DNA of 64,000 bases from Oscheius tipulae (Eukaryota > Nematoda > Chromadorea > Rhabditida > Rhabditidae), in NCBI GenBank assembly GCA_037178975.1, contig JASJZH010000002.1, positions 8,855,501-8,919,500 on the forward strand. The letters are read 5' to 3'. The notes beneath the pieces were generated by a model, which was given only the letters and a program-made list of their open reading frames with translations, did no database searches and had not been told where the DNA came from. Positions 1 through 11,423 of this stretch are shown here, piece by piece (position 1 is the stretch's first letter; every line of letters starts with the position of its first letter). Made by a program: the position numbers and the translations under genes.

Positions 1-796
1 GGCTTGGAGTAATTTTGGGTTTGCTACCAAACCGGTTAAGAAATATGCAGACAAAAATTTCAATCATTCGAGTATGACGTAGACTTTTGCTGAATACGCT
101 TCTAATTTCAACCTGAGATCTCTGTCTCTCAACCACTTCCAACGATCGCCGATCTATACAGAAAGTGTTCTCTCGCTTGTTTCCTTCCTTCCCAGCTGAC
201 ACTGTGCCAAGCGTCCTCGCGAGCCTACACCCTCTTTTCAAACGACACACTTGCGTCCAGGATTGGTGAGCGTGGACAAGAGATTAGATCTCTGGAAGCC
301 GATTCACATGACGTGTGAAAATGAAATTGGAAGAAGATATATAGTTCACAGAAAGTGAGGAGGTTTACAAACGATTATTGTTCTGTACTGAGACAAGTGA
401 CAGGAACAGAGAAACAGAGAGACAGAGAGATAGAAGAGACAGAGAAACGGAGGAACAGGGATACAGCGAAGCAGAAAGACAGAGAGACAGAGTGTTATAG
501 AGAAAGAGAGAGGGAGAGACAAAGGGACAGAGAGACAGAGATAGAGAGATAGAGCAACCGAGAGACAGGGGAGACAGATAAATCTTTATCGACCGGGAAA
601 CAATTGAAAAATGTCTCTAAGGCCTCTGGCCAAGGTGTTACACTGGCGCTTTCTGATCAATTGATGGCTTTGTATAAAGTCCACCTGACCGCCAGACAAT
701 ATTGTCCAAAAAGCCCTGTGACTCATTGTTTTCTTCAACGTTTTTATCATCCGAAGACACATTATATTGCCCCTGGGAAGAGGGCACACTTCCGGC
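1..796. other. non-coding, AGAGAC-rich
   Basis: I see no gene here. Positions 400-570 are a purine-rich run of AGAGAC-type repeats (AGAGACAGAG and variants). An open frame at 355-552 is only this repeat translated. The stretch ends at the start codon of the secreted-protein gene. Confidence 0.5.
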
Positions 797-1372
797 ATGC
801 TCGTCCTTCTCATCCTGTTCTTCTACTTTCCATCGATTTGCGGACTTTGCCATCCGTCCCTACTGGCCACCTGTGATGCCTGCTGCTCTCTATTATTCCC
901 GTCTGAAGACTGCTCGTTGACTGATGTATTTCGCGTCAAAGTCAATGGAAATGGAGCACTTGGAGCAATTGTAAGAGACATTATACTTTTGAAGAAGTTT
1001 TCATTTAAGTGGGACGACTCAGTGACCTCAGTGATTGTCAAGCCAGGCTGTTTACTTGATATGTGGGATGTCAGAAACCAAACAGGTCAGATTATTTTTC
1101 TGTCTCTCTGTTTTCCTGTCACTATGTCCCTTTCTCTGTCTATTCAATGTTGAGAAAAGAGCCCGCCGCCTAACCTCTGCGTCTCTGACCCCCCGGCCAC
1201 AATGCAGAGAAATAGCGCTCGCCGCCTATTCATCTCCACAGCCGATGCGATAGACCTTGGCTGCTCAGGGCCAACAATAAACTTACCTGGCTGGGAGGTT
1301 CGGTGCGATCAAGAAGGCATCGACTCCATGGCGAGGCTGTTCCATTGCACATTGGGAACGGCTGACCCGTGA
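797..1372 (+). CDS. small secreted protein, possibly beta/gamma-crystallin-like
   Basis: Two exons, 797-1085 and 1155-1372, joined in phase 1 across a 69-bp intron that begins GTCAGA and is rich in TCTGTCTCT. The start at 797 gives a clear signal peptide (MLVLLILFFYFPSICG), so the product is probably exported. The mature part has several cysteines (LCHPSLLATCDACCSLL). A segment reading SVTSVIVKPGCLLDMW resembles the motif in beta/gamma-crystallin domains where a strand with paired Ser precedes a Gly-Cys turn; this is a motif-level guess. Exon 2 adds LFISTADAIDLGCSGP and ends at TGA. A longer in-frame start exists at 767 but would bury the signal peptide. The opposite strand also has open frames here, so the strand is not certain. 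Confidence 0.5.
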
Positions 1373-1774
1373 GGCAGCTTCGAGTTGAAGTTCGCCTACA
1401 GCTAAATTTTTGCGTGAGGGGCCGCGTTCGCGCGGCCCTGACAAGAAATTTTTTTTTAGGTAGTCACAGGGCCTTTGGCCTAGATGGACGGATCTATTTC
1501 CCGCTCGAATGGTACGCCTTTGAGAGGAAGGCATCAAGTCTTCGGTGTACTTGTGCAGCCACACCACCGCCGACGACAACTGAAGATCCAATAGCTGTCA
1601 GTTCTCTACGGTCGAATCTTATCGCTTTTTAGGAAATCGACGAAGTTGCTCAAAAAGCTAAAGAAGAAGACTTTGTTGCTCAAAAGCCGCGAAAAGAGGA
1701 ATACGAAAGAGAGTATGTGAACATAACCGGTAAATATGAAAACTAAAGACGGGTTTTTAATGAAAATTACTTCA

Positions 1775-2990
1775 TTAGTTGGCATGAACACGTCTTCTGC
1801 GAGCAGCGCGTCTTCTGTAGCCTCCGGAAGAGGCGGGAGCTGGAGCTGAAGGTTTGTGCTCGGACTCAGAGCCAGCATCGCCTCCATTGGATGCTCGCTC
1901 GTTGTGGTGTTCAGCGGAAGGAGCCTGAACAGTTGTAAAGACAGATTTCGAGTTGAGACAAAGAGACAGAGAAGCAAAGCTCATACCTTCTCGCTTCCTC
2001 CAGCAGCTGGGTAGCCACTGTCGCTTCCTTGACTAGGTTTGCTATGACTGTCACCAGCGGGCTCGGCTCCGGGATGAGCTGTCTTCCCTTCCACACTTCC
2101 AGATCTCTTCGGACACTGACAGTAGGCAGCATCGGGACCGGGGTTTCCTTTTCCACCACTGGGTCCAGATTGACCATCTGTTCCTGGCTCTCCTGGATGT
2201 CCAGCGTCGCCAGCAGGTCCTGGAGCTCCCTTCTCCCCATCCAGTCCGTTCTCTCCCTGTCTTCCAGTCTTTCCAGGTCCACCAGGGCCTCCAACAGGAC
2301 CAGCTGGCCCGGGCTTGCCAACTCCACGAGTTCCGTGCTTTCCATCGCTGCCCTTCTCTCCATCTTTTCCAGCATCACCATTCTTTCCAGGCTCTCCAGA
2401 AATTCCGCAGATTCCGTGCTTGCCGTTCTTTCCATCGCGACCGGGCATTCCAGCACGTCCAGGAGGACCAGCAGGTCCGGCAGGACCGACAGGACCACGT
2501 TTGCCGGCTGGACCAGCTGGACACTTGATACACTTTCCGTCAGCAGTCTCATGGTCAGCTGCGTCAGCCGATCCGTCCTTACCCGGCTCTCCAGTCTTCC
2601 CATCCTCTCCCGCGTCTCCAGGTGCTCCAGGAGGGCCGGCCGGTCCCTGAGGACATTTGTCAGCCTTGGGACCACAGTTGCACTTGTCACCGGATCTCTT
2701 GTTTCTTCCGAAGAAGGTGTTCAAGTTGAGACGTTCGTGTCCGAGCAGAGTGTTCCAGGCCTCGTTGGAATAGATCTAGGGGCCTGTCAGAGACACAAAA
2801 TGGTTGGAAACCTGAAACTCGGCCATGTCGTCGTTCACATTCTCTCTCCAAACATTGAGATCGTTGAAGATCATCCATGAGCAGCTTAAAGCCACTCCAA
2901 GGGCCAGGATACTGATGCAGGAAGCTGTCTGAACCAGATTTTGTAGAGAGAAGTAAGCTAAGATACCTTAATGAGTAGACACTCAACCAT
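1775..2990 (-). CDS. nematode cuticle collagen
   Basis: Four exons: 2967-2990, 2812-2928, 1987-2775 and 1775-1924, giving 359 residues. It is a structural component of the extracellular cuticle, secreted by the hypodermis and trimerised. The N-terminus has the hydrophobic nematode collagen domain (SCISILALGVALSCSW), then DMAEFQ and the EAW block, then the processing site GRNKRSG. Cysteine pairs CNCGP, CIKC and CQC flank Gly-X-Y runs, as in the family. The Gly-X-Y domain has several breaks. The C-terminus is a non-collagen tail ending in an Arg-rich GGYRRRAARRRRVHAN, which suggests a basic processing or anchoring tail. Length matches typical cuticle collagens (about 300-370). Intron 3 contains TCTCTGTCTCTTTGTCTC. 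Confidence 0.95.
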
Positions 2991-3020
2991 GATGGCCTGA
3001 TGACTCTGCCACGCTCATTC

Positions 3021-3030
3021 GCCTTTTATG
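3021..3030 (-). promoter_or_regulatory. TATA-like box upstream of the collagen
   Basis: The minus strand reads CATAAAAGGC about 35 nt upstream of the collagen ATG. Position and sequence fit a core promoter; nothing else supports it. Confidence 0.3.
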
Positions 3031-3521
3031 GCAACCGTGGACTGGATACTGGCCGAAGGAAAAAGTAGACGCGCGGGATTTTCACTGTTTAGCGGCAATG
3101 GGCAGAGGGCAAAAAGAGGCCGCAGTGGACAAAAATGGCAGATATTCTGGACAGAATAATCAAGGGAGGTATCCACTTCTGGGTACAGAGAGACACAGCG
3201 AATGTGACCACAACCGACTCCGCTGTCTAATTGTGGCGTTGAATTCGGACAGTGTGACAGAGACTTTGTAATTCTTTTGTAGTGCTACCACAGGAAAGCT
3301 CCATGAATTTTAGTTTTCAAAACGTAAAGTTTATTTTTAGTCCTAGGTTACTGCCTCCAATTTCTGTACAATATATAAACGGAAATTTTTTTACAGAAGA
3401 CACAACAGTTGTACGACGAGAAACCTTGATGAAACGAGAATTTGGCGAGGAGAAGAGGGGTCCGACGAAGCCGTGGAGTCTGCTCGAGAGACACGACTCT
3501 ACCAGGGTGGAGCCGACTTAA
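3031..3521. other. intergenic, nothing recognised
   Basis: This lies between the collagen promoter and the kinase relic. The open frame at 3282-3521 has no family resemblance and no supported splice partners. Confidence 0.4.
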
Positions 3522-4202
3522 TTGACAGTGAAAATGGAAGAGGAAATCCAGAAGCAGGCACTAATCTCGGGCGACAAGGAGGACGAGAAGTTTCTTCGGG
3601 AGCTTCCTTATTACCACGGCTACCTGTCACGGGAAGATCTGCTGACTGTATTGAAGAACGAAGGGGACTATCTGCAAGGATTGACAGAGGTCGAGAGCGA
3701 AAGTACTATAGGCAGACGGGCTGTCATCTCCGTACTCATGAGTCTAACTGAACAGGAGCTGAAGCTTAGAAATCGGGTCATATACAGGCAGCTCGGGCAG
3801 TACCGAATCGAGCAGAACACGTCGTTCAACACTATCAAGGAACTAATTGACCATTTCGTGGCTAATGATCATGTGTCCAAGACGGAAAGGAGGTCAAGGT
3901 GGTCAGCTCAAAATTCACTATCACTGTCTCTCTGTTTGACTAGTAGATATCTAAGTCTCTTTCAGAGCAAGGGACAGTGCTAGGCTTTAAAAGAACGCGT
4001 TAAGAAGGTCATGATGGAGGCCGGGATCATGAAGTTACGTCGTCAACTTGGCGGCTGACTAGACTCCTATCTTTGTAACTACAAGAATCTCATCGACGTC
4101 AAGGAGAATGCGAATATGTGTATTGGAGCAGCCTGTCCTATATTTATGGCACATTAATCACAGGGATATTGCGGCAAGGAACTGTCTCTACTCGAATGGC
4201 AA
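3522..4202 (+). pseudogene. SH2 tyrosine kinase relic (Fer-like)
   Basis: The open part (3522-3895) reads ELPYYHGYLSREDLL, then RVIYRQLGQYRIE and SFNTIKELIDHFV, which is an SH2 domain of the nematode Fer-type kinases. The FLVR-type strand reads YLQGLTE, so the phosphotyrosine-binding Arg is replaced by Gly. Downstream, after an intron-like GTCTCT stretch, 3989-4053 reads KERVKKVMMEAGIMK (normally the region of the C-helix) and 4158-4202 reads HRDIAARNCLYSNGK (catalytic loop). These pieces lie in different frames with stops between them. The Gly-rich loop and the VAVK lysine are absent. I read it as a truncated, frameshifted pseudogene. An alternative is a functional SH2-only gene ending near 3895, but the lost Arg argues against that. 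Confidence 0.75.
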
Positions 4203-4256
4203 GGTAGGTTCATGTTCAGAGAGACAGTAGACAAATAGATTCTTTCAACTGTACGA

Positions 4257-4850
4257 TTATTTTATATTCTCTATTATTCTGTCTAGCTCTTCATCCGCAT
4301 TTGAAGCGTGAACGGAAATAAAAAAAACCATTGACTCCCGTAGTTCTATCCTTGTTCGGATCGCGTAGTTTTTCATGTCGGCTTCAACCAAGGCTGGGGA
4401 TGTGGAGTCGTAGATCGTCAGGAACTCGATGTGCTTTTCCATAAAATTCATAAAGCCCTTGGCATGGATTGACGAGGGCGGTTTCGGGTAGGGGCACAGA
4501 TGATGGTGAAGGCGACATATTCCAACGCCTCAACTCGGTTGTTTTGGCGGTTTGACACGTAGTTTCTTCCATTTGTTGGTGTACTCGTTCCACAGGGTAG
4601 TTCGATGGTATGGAGCGATCAGTCAGTGGTTTCCTCCGATAGTCTTGAAGATGCTTTGGAAGGTGACATATCGGAAATGGGTACCGTTGTCGGTGTAGAT
4701 GGTTCTGGTTACTCCATAGCTTTTCTACCAGCCGTCCTATTGCCTTCAGTTTGCATTGGCGGCTGCGTCCAGTAACAAAAGGCTTCGTCTAGTTGTAAAT
4801 GCCCAATATCTGCGTGTCTATGTCTGTCTGAAGCTCTAATTGGCAATTTG
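4257..4850 (-). pseudogene. retrotransposon integrase relic
   Basis: On the minus strand, 4730-4600 reads YGVTRTIYTDNGTHF followed by an APYHRTT segment in the same frame. That is the integrase core pattern (IxTDNGxxF, then PYHP). Stops and frame changes separate it from 4593-4384 (ERVHQQMEET) and 4451-4257. It is a broken copy of an LTR-type element with no reverse transcriptase or LTR visible nearby. It is not functional as it stands. Confidence 0.55.
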
Positions 4851-5663
4851 TCAGTTACTTTGTGACAAAAATTACTGTTTGCAAGTCAAGTCAGTTTGGA
4901 AGAGTTTCTTTGGTGGAACGTTCCTCCTGTTACGGTAGCTCTACTAGAGGGACACATATGGACAGGGTGAAATAGAAGGACAAATTGACAGAAGGGAAGA
5001 GAAGCAGGACTCAGAGGAACGGAGTTATAACTCACTGAGCCCTCTATGGGCGATAGCATTACATGTTAGGACAAAAATCAAGTTCTAGAGCGCCCCAAAG
5101 TTGACTTGCCACCCAATTTAGGCAATAACTGTTTCTGAACAACAAAACTTCTGAACAATATGATGGCTCGCTTCTGTTTCAAACAAACAAATTGGCAGAC
5201 AGAGGCGTGCTTTTGATAGTAGAGACCAGCCGTCTACGACGGCTTCGCCGCCCCTTAGTATTGACTTAGCATTTACAACAGGCAACTTCGCCGTTTCTCC
5301 AAGTTCCCAAGTTTCCCCCCAAAGCTGACTTGACCGTTACTGGCGTCATCTATTTCCGTGCTTTTCAACCTTCCAAAAACAGCGTTTTTTCGGTTGGTTG
5401 AAAATAGTCGAAAGTTCAGAAGTCTTTCAAAGCTAAAAAAGGAGTTGTTAAAACACTAATTTATTACACATAACAATAACATGATCCAAAAGTCGTTTCT
5501 TGTGCCACAAAGTAGAAACAACTTGTCCATCGGTTTCAGCTAATAGGAGGAGACATCTTGTATCCATTCAGGTAACGGAAGTAGAAGCAAAAGTATCCTG
5601 TCGAACAGGAGGACAAAGGAAGTGATGTAGAGACAGGAAACTGGTGGAGAAGAAGCACAGAGC
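4851..5663. other. non-coding flank of the Helitron
   Basis: No gene is visible. It probably contains the 3' end of the minus-strand Helitron, including the small GC-rich hairpin listed separately. Positions 5440-5530 are AT-rich. Confidence 0.4.
5238..5251 (-). repeat. GC-rich hairpin, candidate Helitron 3' terminus
   Basis: CGGC-TTC-GCCG forms a short stem-loop about 415 bp beyond the helicase stop. Helitrons carry a hairpin close to a CTRR 3' end. I do not see a convincing CTRR at the right distance, so this is only a candidate. Confidence 0.2.
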
Positions 5664-8600
5664 TTAGGCAAGAGCACGGCTATCGACCACGTTGGCCGTC
5701 TTCTTCCCACTTTGATTGGTTCCAATCTTGATCTTCAACCCATCCTTGGTCTTGGCCCTCGACATCGCCACGTACAGCTGGCCGTGACTGAACACATCCT
5801 CCGGCAAAAAGACTCCGACCTTCTCCAACGACTGCCCTTGCGACTTGTTGATCGTCATGGCGAACGCCAACTTGAGCGGATACTGGCGTCTCGTGAGGGT
5901 GAAGGACATTCCCTTGCCTTTTGTCGACTTCAGATCAATCCGCGGAATAACAACCGGCTCTCCTTTGCGTGGTCCATTGATGAAGCGACATTGGATCGCG
6001 TTGTTGCCTCCGAACTTCTGCACTTGGAGCCTTGTCCCATTGCAGAGACCAACTTTGACATTGAGGTTGCGAATCAGCATGACGACACAGCCCTCTTTCA
6101 GCTCCAGGCGGTGAGGTGGCAGGCTTGCAAGAGACAGCGAGTTGAGGAACTCATCCGGGTAGAAGAGAGCATCTTCGGAGTTCTCCTTGTCAATCCGATC
6201 GGCACTCAGATAGATCTTCTTGGCTCCAGACATCTGATCGAGAATGTGCAGATTGGTCTTGTCCACATTGACGTTCTTCGGAGTGAGAATAGCTCGAGAG
6301 TTCAGATGGTCGGGGTCATCGTAGACGCCTTCGAAGATTTCGTGGATCATGTCTCCTCGGCTGAGAAGATCATCTGGCACTTCGATCCGATTCTCCTCGT
6401 CTTTCGCAATCTTGTCTTCGCCAATCTTCAGCAGGAACTCCTTGAACTCGACCGTATCAGCGGCTGCTCTCATGTTCTCCAGAAGTTGGAAACGACTGAA
6501 CATCTCGAACAGCGGGGATACCTTCAGGCAGCATGAGTAAGGATCAGCTGCGAAGAGCTTGTTCGGAATAGGCAGTACCTGAAAATAACTGCTCATTGCT
6601 GCTCAAGCTTAAAAGAAATTTTTACCTGGCGAAAGTCGCCGCCCATCAACACGACCTTTCCCCCGAACGGCACCACGCTGTCCATGACATCGCGAAGGAC
6701 AGTGTCAATCGTGGCCAAAACCTTGTCGGACAACATACTGCATTCATCGAGAATGAAGACGTCAGTATCTTTGAGAAGGCGTCCTTCGATCGTGTTCGGC
6801 TTCAGATTACTGTTCTCGCAGTTCTGGGCGATATTTAACTTGAAGAGCGAGGCAGCAGTTCGGCCATCTTGAAGCAGATTAGCAGCATTTCCTGTCCATG
6901 CCGAGCAGAGAACCTTCTTTCCAATGCTGAGGAACTTGTGATAGATGCACTCGTAGGTGAAGGTCTTGCCGGATCCTCCAGGGCCGTCCAAATAGATCAA
7001 ACGCTCCTGACCGGATAGCACAGCGTCGACTGCTTCTTTCTGCTTCGGATTGAGCTTGCGATACATCTCCTCGCCAATGGTCACATGGTCCACGGCATTG
7101 TCCTGCATTGGAGCTGGTCGAACGTACTGTGTCATGATGAGGGACTCGAGCCGAATGTTCATCGGCAGACACATCTCCAAGATGTCGAAATAGGCTAGGG
7201 CTTCTGCGTCAGCAACCGTCCTTCCTCGATTGACATAATCTTCTGACATCTTCGCCTTCCAAACGTCCCAATGAGCTTGCACGATCTGTGGCTCGTCGAA
7301 GGCTAAGAGAGTGGCAAAGACAGTTCGAAGAGCCCGTAAAGAAGGCGGCGTCCCTCATCGCGGCATCGAAATGCTCGGGATTCCTGATCAGACCCATGGC
7401 CTTGGCGGCTTCGAAGGCGTTCGGATGCTGATGGCCGTTGACAACGTACAGATCCTCGTACTTCGTGGCTCCGGAAGTGTGATGGAGGAGAATTCGAAGG
7501 CAATATCTTTCCTGCTGCTTCGGAATGACAGAGTGAACACGGCCTATGTTGTTGTTGTGGACTCCCTTCCGTTTCCACTTTCCGGTAGCCTAGAAAATCG
7601 AGACTTGCTTCATAAAAGCATTCTTACCTTCACAAACGTGAAGTGCTCCGGATACTTGTAGTATGGAACAGTCCGAGGATCCACTGGGCCCATTTCCGCC
7701 AATCGACCTTGTCTCTCCATTTCGACTGCTTCTCCGTTGAACTTGAAGAAGGCGAGCAATGTGCTGTCCTTGTTCCTGTCAGCAGCTGCGGCCTCTTGTC
7801 CCGGTTGGAAGACAATGGTGTGCTGGTTTTCCTCGTGGACAGACAGGTCAACCACAGCGTTGGATTTTCCTTGTAGTTCGAAGGCAAAGAGCCGATGGAA
7901 TCCTTCGGGAGGGCAGAGGTATCTCGCGTCCAGGTGCTCCGAGACCTCGTCTATGACACCTCCGTTCAAGTCCCGTTTCTCCTGCCTCAGCTTCAGCATG
8001 GCCTTGTCGCTGCCCTTGTATACGTATTTAAACAAATACTTTACAACTTGGATGGCTGAACAAATCTCCACGTTTACGTGACAATTGTACTTCATCAGAA
8101 GATAAGCATTGTACGGGACTACGTGGCTATTGTCATACATCTGAAAGATTCTTAGTTTTGAACAGAAGACAGACATGCCTTGGCATTGTTGCCCTCTCCA
8201 ATTCTGGCCTGAATTCCACTGTTCCTCCTCTTGTAGGCTGGATACCCGTCGACATCAACGTCCGTGTCATTTCGGAAAGGCTTCGGGAACCGTTTGGAAC
8301 ATGAGCCATTCCGCCAACAGGGAGATCCAACTGAGCAGTCACGATGTATCATGTGGGTGGCCACTCGCTCGAACAGAACTATTTCTTCGATGGACTCACC
8401 GGGTTCAGGCAATTCTGCCCTGATCAACCGGTCCACTAAAGAAAAGAACAGTGAAAGAAAGGGAATGCTTGGCTCACCATTGACAGCCGTCCTTGGCTTA
8501 TCGTCTGCATGTAGAGTGAGAAGGAAGTGAACATGTGGCAAGCCACGTTTTTGCCACTCGTAGGTGAACACGTGGGCAGTAGCACGTCCGAAGAGACCAC

Positions 8601-10486
8601 GCTCGAGAATGTCCTTCTTCAGCTCGTTGAACTTCATTCTGAAGACGCGAGCCACGATGTCCGGTCTGTCCGTAGCCGTCTGTCCAGGGGCCAGATTGTC
8701 GGCGATCTCTTTCCACTTGGGATTGCACGTCATGGTGATAAACATGTCCGGCTTTCCATATCGAGCAGTGATGGCGATGGCATCTTGATAGCTGGCCAGT
8801 TGGTAGCGCGGAGATGAGGTGAATGAGGCTGGTAGGAGAATTCTGCTGCCGCACTGTCCTGGAGCTCCATCGTTCAGAAACGTCCTCAGCTCAGAGTAAT
8901 ACTCACTGCGGAACGTGGGCTGAAAACATGAAGTTAGAAAAGAAACAAAACGATCTAACCTGATTGTTCTTGATAAACTCAAGACGACCTTGCTCTGTAT
9001 TTCCCCAAGACCCGACGACGAACTGTTGGAATAGTCTTCGGCCATAATGAATCGGACTAAACGAATGACGAACGGACAGATAGAAACAGTAGTAGTCCTT
9101 CTGACTCATCTTTTTCTCAGTCACAGCTCCGCCTGCTCCTCTGATCTGCTTCATTCTGCCAAGATGGTATCCGTAGTCTCCACGAAGGAAGAAGAGCGGA
9201 TAGCAGCACGGATCCAGCATCTTGTGGATTAGCGGGATCTTTCGGAGTCCTCCTCCTCTCGTGTAGATTGAATAGTTGCGCGGAGAGGGAACTTCTCCAT
9301 TTCTTCCGACGTAGATGAGAGCCACTTCAGCCAGTCTGGGAGTGTTGTAACGACGCTGATCGGGAGTGTTCTCTGATTGGAAGATGAGACGCACTTCGTT
9401 CATGGCTCTACCCTGTCTCCTGGCGGCCATTTCTTCGTCCTCATATGCTTCGCGAAGAAACTTGAAGCTGTTCGCGTACTCGTGATTCACTCGGAGGAGT
9501 CGACTAAGGAAGCGCATGAGGTCTGGATCACAGTTGCTATTGGCATGATGGGCGATTCGATGGTCGGCAGCCGCCGTCTCATCAATGAAGAACAGCTGTC
9601 CGTAGCTGGGAGTCGTGCTTTCATTCGGAAGAGCGGAGCCCGTTTTATAGCAGATTTGACCGTGTATCTTGAAGACGTGTGGGCCTCGTCCGGGAACATT
9701 CTGCATCTAGAAATGTTGTTTGTTGTGAGACTGAAAACAATTACTAACCGTGCAGTCCATGGACGCGATGGAGAGCGCGGTGTTGAACTGTCGGGAATAC
9801 TTGAGAAAATTGTCCGAAGACTCGTGTCCATCCGTGAAAAGTTCCCTGAGCTCCAGCGGATAGTTGTCGAACAGTTCGAGCGTCACAGCTCCGTTTCTGC
9901 AGCACGGGGAGTAGGTACCGTCTCTCTTTCTCGGCTGTTCACCTAAAATCTTGGGTGAAAAAGTCAAAAACTTTGACTGACCTCGAAAGTAGAGAGCCCC
10001 ACAATGGCTACATTCCTCATTCATCCCTCCAATTTCAACTTCAGATGGAAACTCATTAAAATGCGGATTGTTCTGGCGCCTCTGGCCACGACGATTCGAA
10101 TTGATAGCAGCTCTTTGTTGGGGGGTCTGTGCATTTCTGGCCAACTGATGAGCAGCAGCGTTTTGATCTCGAATTCTAACTCTTTCTTCGTCCGTCAAGT
10201 TCAATCTCAGCTGGAGATGAGACAGACGGTTCTGCTCGCGTTCTTGATCCAGTGATCTAGTGTTGCATCGGGATACTTGATGAGCCAGTCGATTCTTTAC
10301 CTGCTCCAGCTTCTTGTCCTCGTCAGACAGCTTCTTTCTGGCCAAACGTACTCGTTCTCGATTGGCCGCTTTCTGCTCCTCCGTCCGGTTGGCCCTCTTC
10401 AATCGTTGAACTTCGGCATTTCTAGCCTTCCGTTCCTCATCGGACATCTTTGTCCTTTTCGACTTCTTGCTTTGAGGCTCATTATC
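5664..10486 (-). mobile_element. Helitron RepHel gene, split by introns, one frameshift
   Basis: This is a rolling-circle transposon protein: HUH replication initiator plus PIF1-type helicase. Exons read from the minus strand: about 10486-9982, 9942-9749, 9706-8960, 8919-8478, 8435-about 8176, 8140-7628, 7589-6626, 6578-5664. The N-terminus is very basic with repeated EER/AR units, then CSHCGALYF and PCC zinc-like motifs. The Rep part has GLPHVHFLLTL (HUH histidines) and VVKYLFKYVYKG (catalytic tyrosines). The helicase has Walker A GPGGSGKT, DECSM, GGDFRQ and a C-terminal [13 protein letters not shown]. Near 7340 the frame shifts by one between MRDAAFF and LRTVFATLLAFDEP, so the polyprotein is broken unless this is a sequence error. 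The intron between exons 5 and 6 (8141-8175) lacks a clear GT donor. The element is otherwise well preserved, suggesting recent activity. Confidence 0.93.
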
Positions 10487-10979
10487 AATCTGAAAGAGTT
10501 TTATGAAAACTCTCGGTTGATTACGACCCCAGTGGAAGAAGACAACTGGCGTTTCGTTGGAATGCGAAGTTCAGCCAACGGCAACATTAAACTTATGAAT
10601 AGTATGGGAGATCTGTCAAATGCTCTCTGTGTAAATTCAGTCTCAAAGTTAACAATATATACAAAAAACAGCCCAATAAAAGTAGAAATATAAAAAAAAA
10701 ACTCCAGAACTCTCGATCGTTTCTTAATTGCTATACAAAACTCTTGACATGCCATGACTTGCCAACTTTTTTCTCGTGGTGACGCACGGACGGACGGACA
10801 CCATTGCACTTTAGTAGTAGAGAGATGAGGGCGTTAGTGATGGTTTCGGTCTTCCATGGGTGCCGCGCTCAAGAATCTGGTCAGCGCACAACGGAGGCTG
10901 CTTCAGAGAGCAGAAATCACGAAACAGGGAACAACAACTTCCCACTTTATCCGTCTTTGCATCTTATTATCGTGACCAG
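10487..10979. other. spacer, nothing recognised
   Basis: This probably includes the 5' end of the Helitron and the upstream region of the TIL gene. It has A-rich tracts at 10690-10710 and three GACG-type units near 10785-10800. No gene is supported. Confidence 0.35.
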
Positions 10980-10986
10980 TATAAAT
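10980..10986 (+). promoter_or_regulatory. TATA box of TIL gene 1
   Basis: TATAAAT lies 32-38 nt upstream of the ATG at 11018, with CTTTATCC and TTATTATC (GATA-type sites) just before it. Confidence 0.5.
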
Positions 10987-11017
10987 GATACCCCAAACGG
11001 CTTTGTTCTGTGGCAAC

Positions 11018-11285
11018 ATGCTGTTTTGCCACCTCTTGACATTCATTCTTCTCTTCCATACTGTCTCGGCTTTCGAGTGTGCTGAGAATCAACACCATAT
11101 TCCTTGCGCCCCATGTGAGAGCTACTGCTATCGAGGAAGAAATGTGACATTGGTAAGAAGCCTTGACAGTGACAGCAACTTTTCAGCCATGCACCAACTT
11201 CTGCTGGCTAGGAGAGTACTGTACCTGTAACCGTGGCTATCTTCGGTCCCTGTCTAACTTTCGATGCGTCTCACATTGTCCTTAA
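11018..11285 (+). CDS. secreted TIL-domain protease inhibitor 1
   Basis: Two exons, 11018-11152 and 11187-11285, with a very short 34-bp intron; 77 residues. The start at 11018 gives a signal peptide (MLFCHLLTFILLFHTVSA). The mature protein is one trypsin-inhibitor-like (TIL) domain with the full ten cysteines. Exon 1 carries C21, C30, C33 and C37; exon 2 carries PCTNFCWLGEYCTC and ends CVSHCP. Such proteins usually inhibit extracellular serine proteases and may act in cuticle, defence or host interaction. It ends immediately after the last cysteine, with no tail. It shares its intron position type with the TIL gene at 53.5-53.8 kb. Confidence 0.88.
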
Positions 11286-11304
11286 ATGAAAAAAAAACCA
11301 ATAA

Positions 11305-11310
11305 TTTATT
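11305..11310 (-). terminator. poly(A) signal of the mlt-10-like gene
   Basis: AATAAA on the minus strand, 114 nt past the stop codon. It also lies just beyond the stop of TIL gene 1, so the two genes converge with about 140 bp between stops. Confidence 0.6.
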
Positions 11311-11423
11311 AGACCCTTTAAGAGCGGACAAGACTCGCGTCCTGTGACCAGTATCTTGTTTTGTAGAGAGACACAACTCGGCACCTAGATTTCTTCTTTA
11401 GAGCTCGAAGAGCTTGGTCTGTG

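Noticed and set aside
1283-1591. Minus-strand open frame ending in a good donor (GTAAGT)
   Set aside because: It overlaps the plus-strand secreted gene, has no family resemblance, and I found no in-phase downstream exon.
1911-2880. Long open frames on both strands across the collagen
   Set aside because: They are shadows of the Gly-X-Y repeat; only the frame with Gly-X-Y, the EAW block and cysteine pairs makes a collagen.
5712-6536. Long plus-strand open frame opposite the helicase
   Set aside because: Antisense shadow; the minus strand carries all PIF1 helicase motifs.
10501-10809. Minus-strand frame upstream of the Helitron gene with hydrophobic stretch
   Set aside because: Composition reflects AT-rich DNA; it does not continue the RepHel N-terminus, which is open through IDNEPQSKKSKRTK from about 10486.
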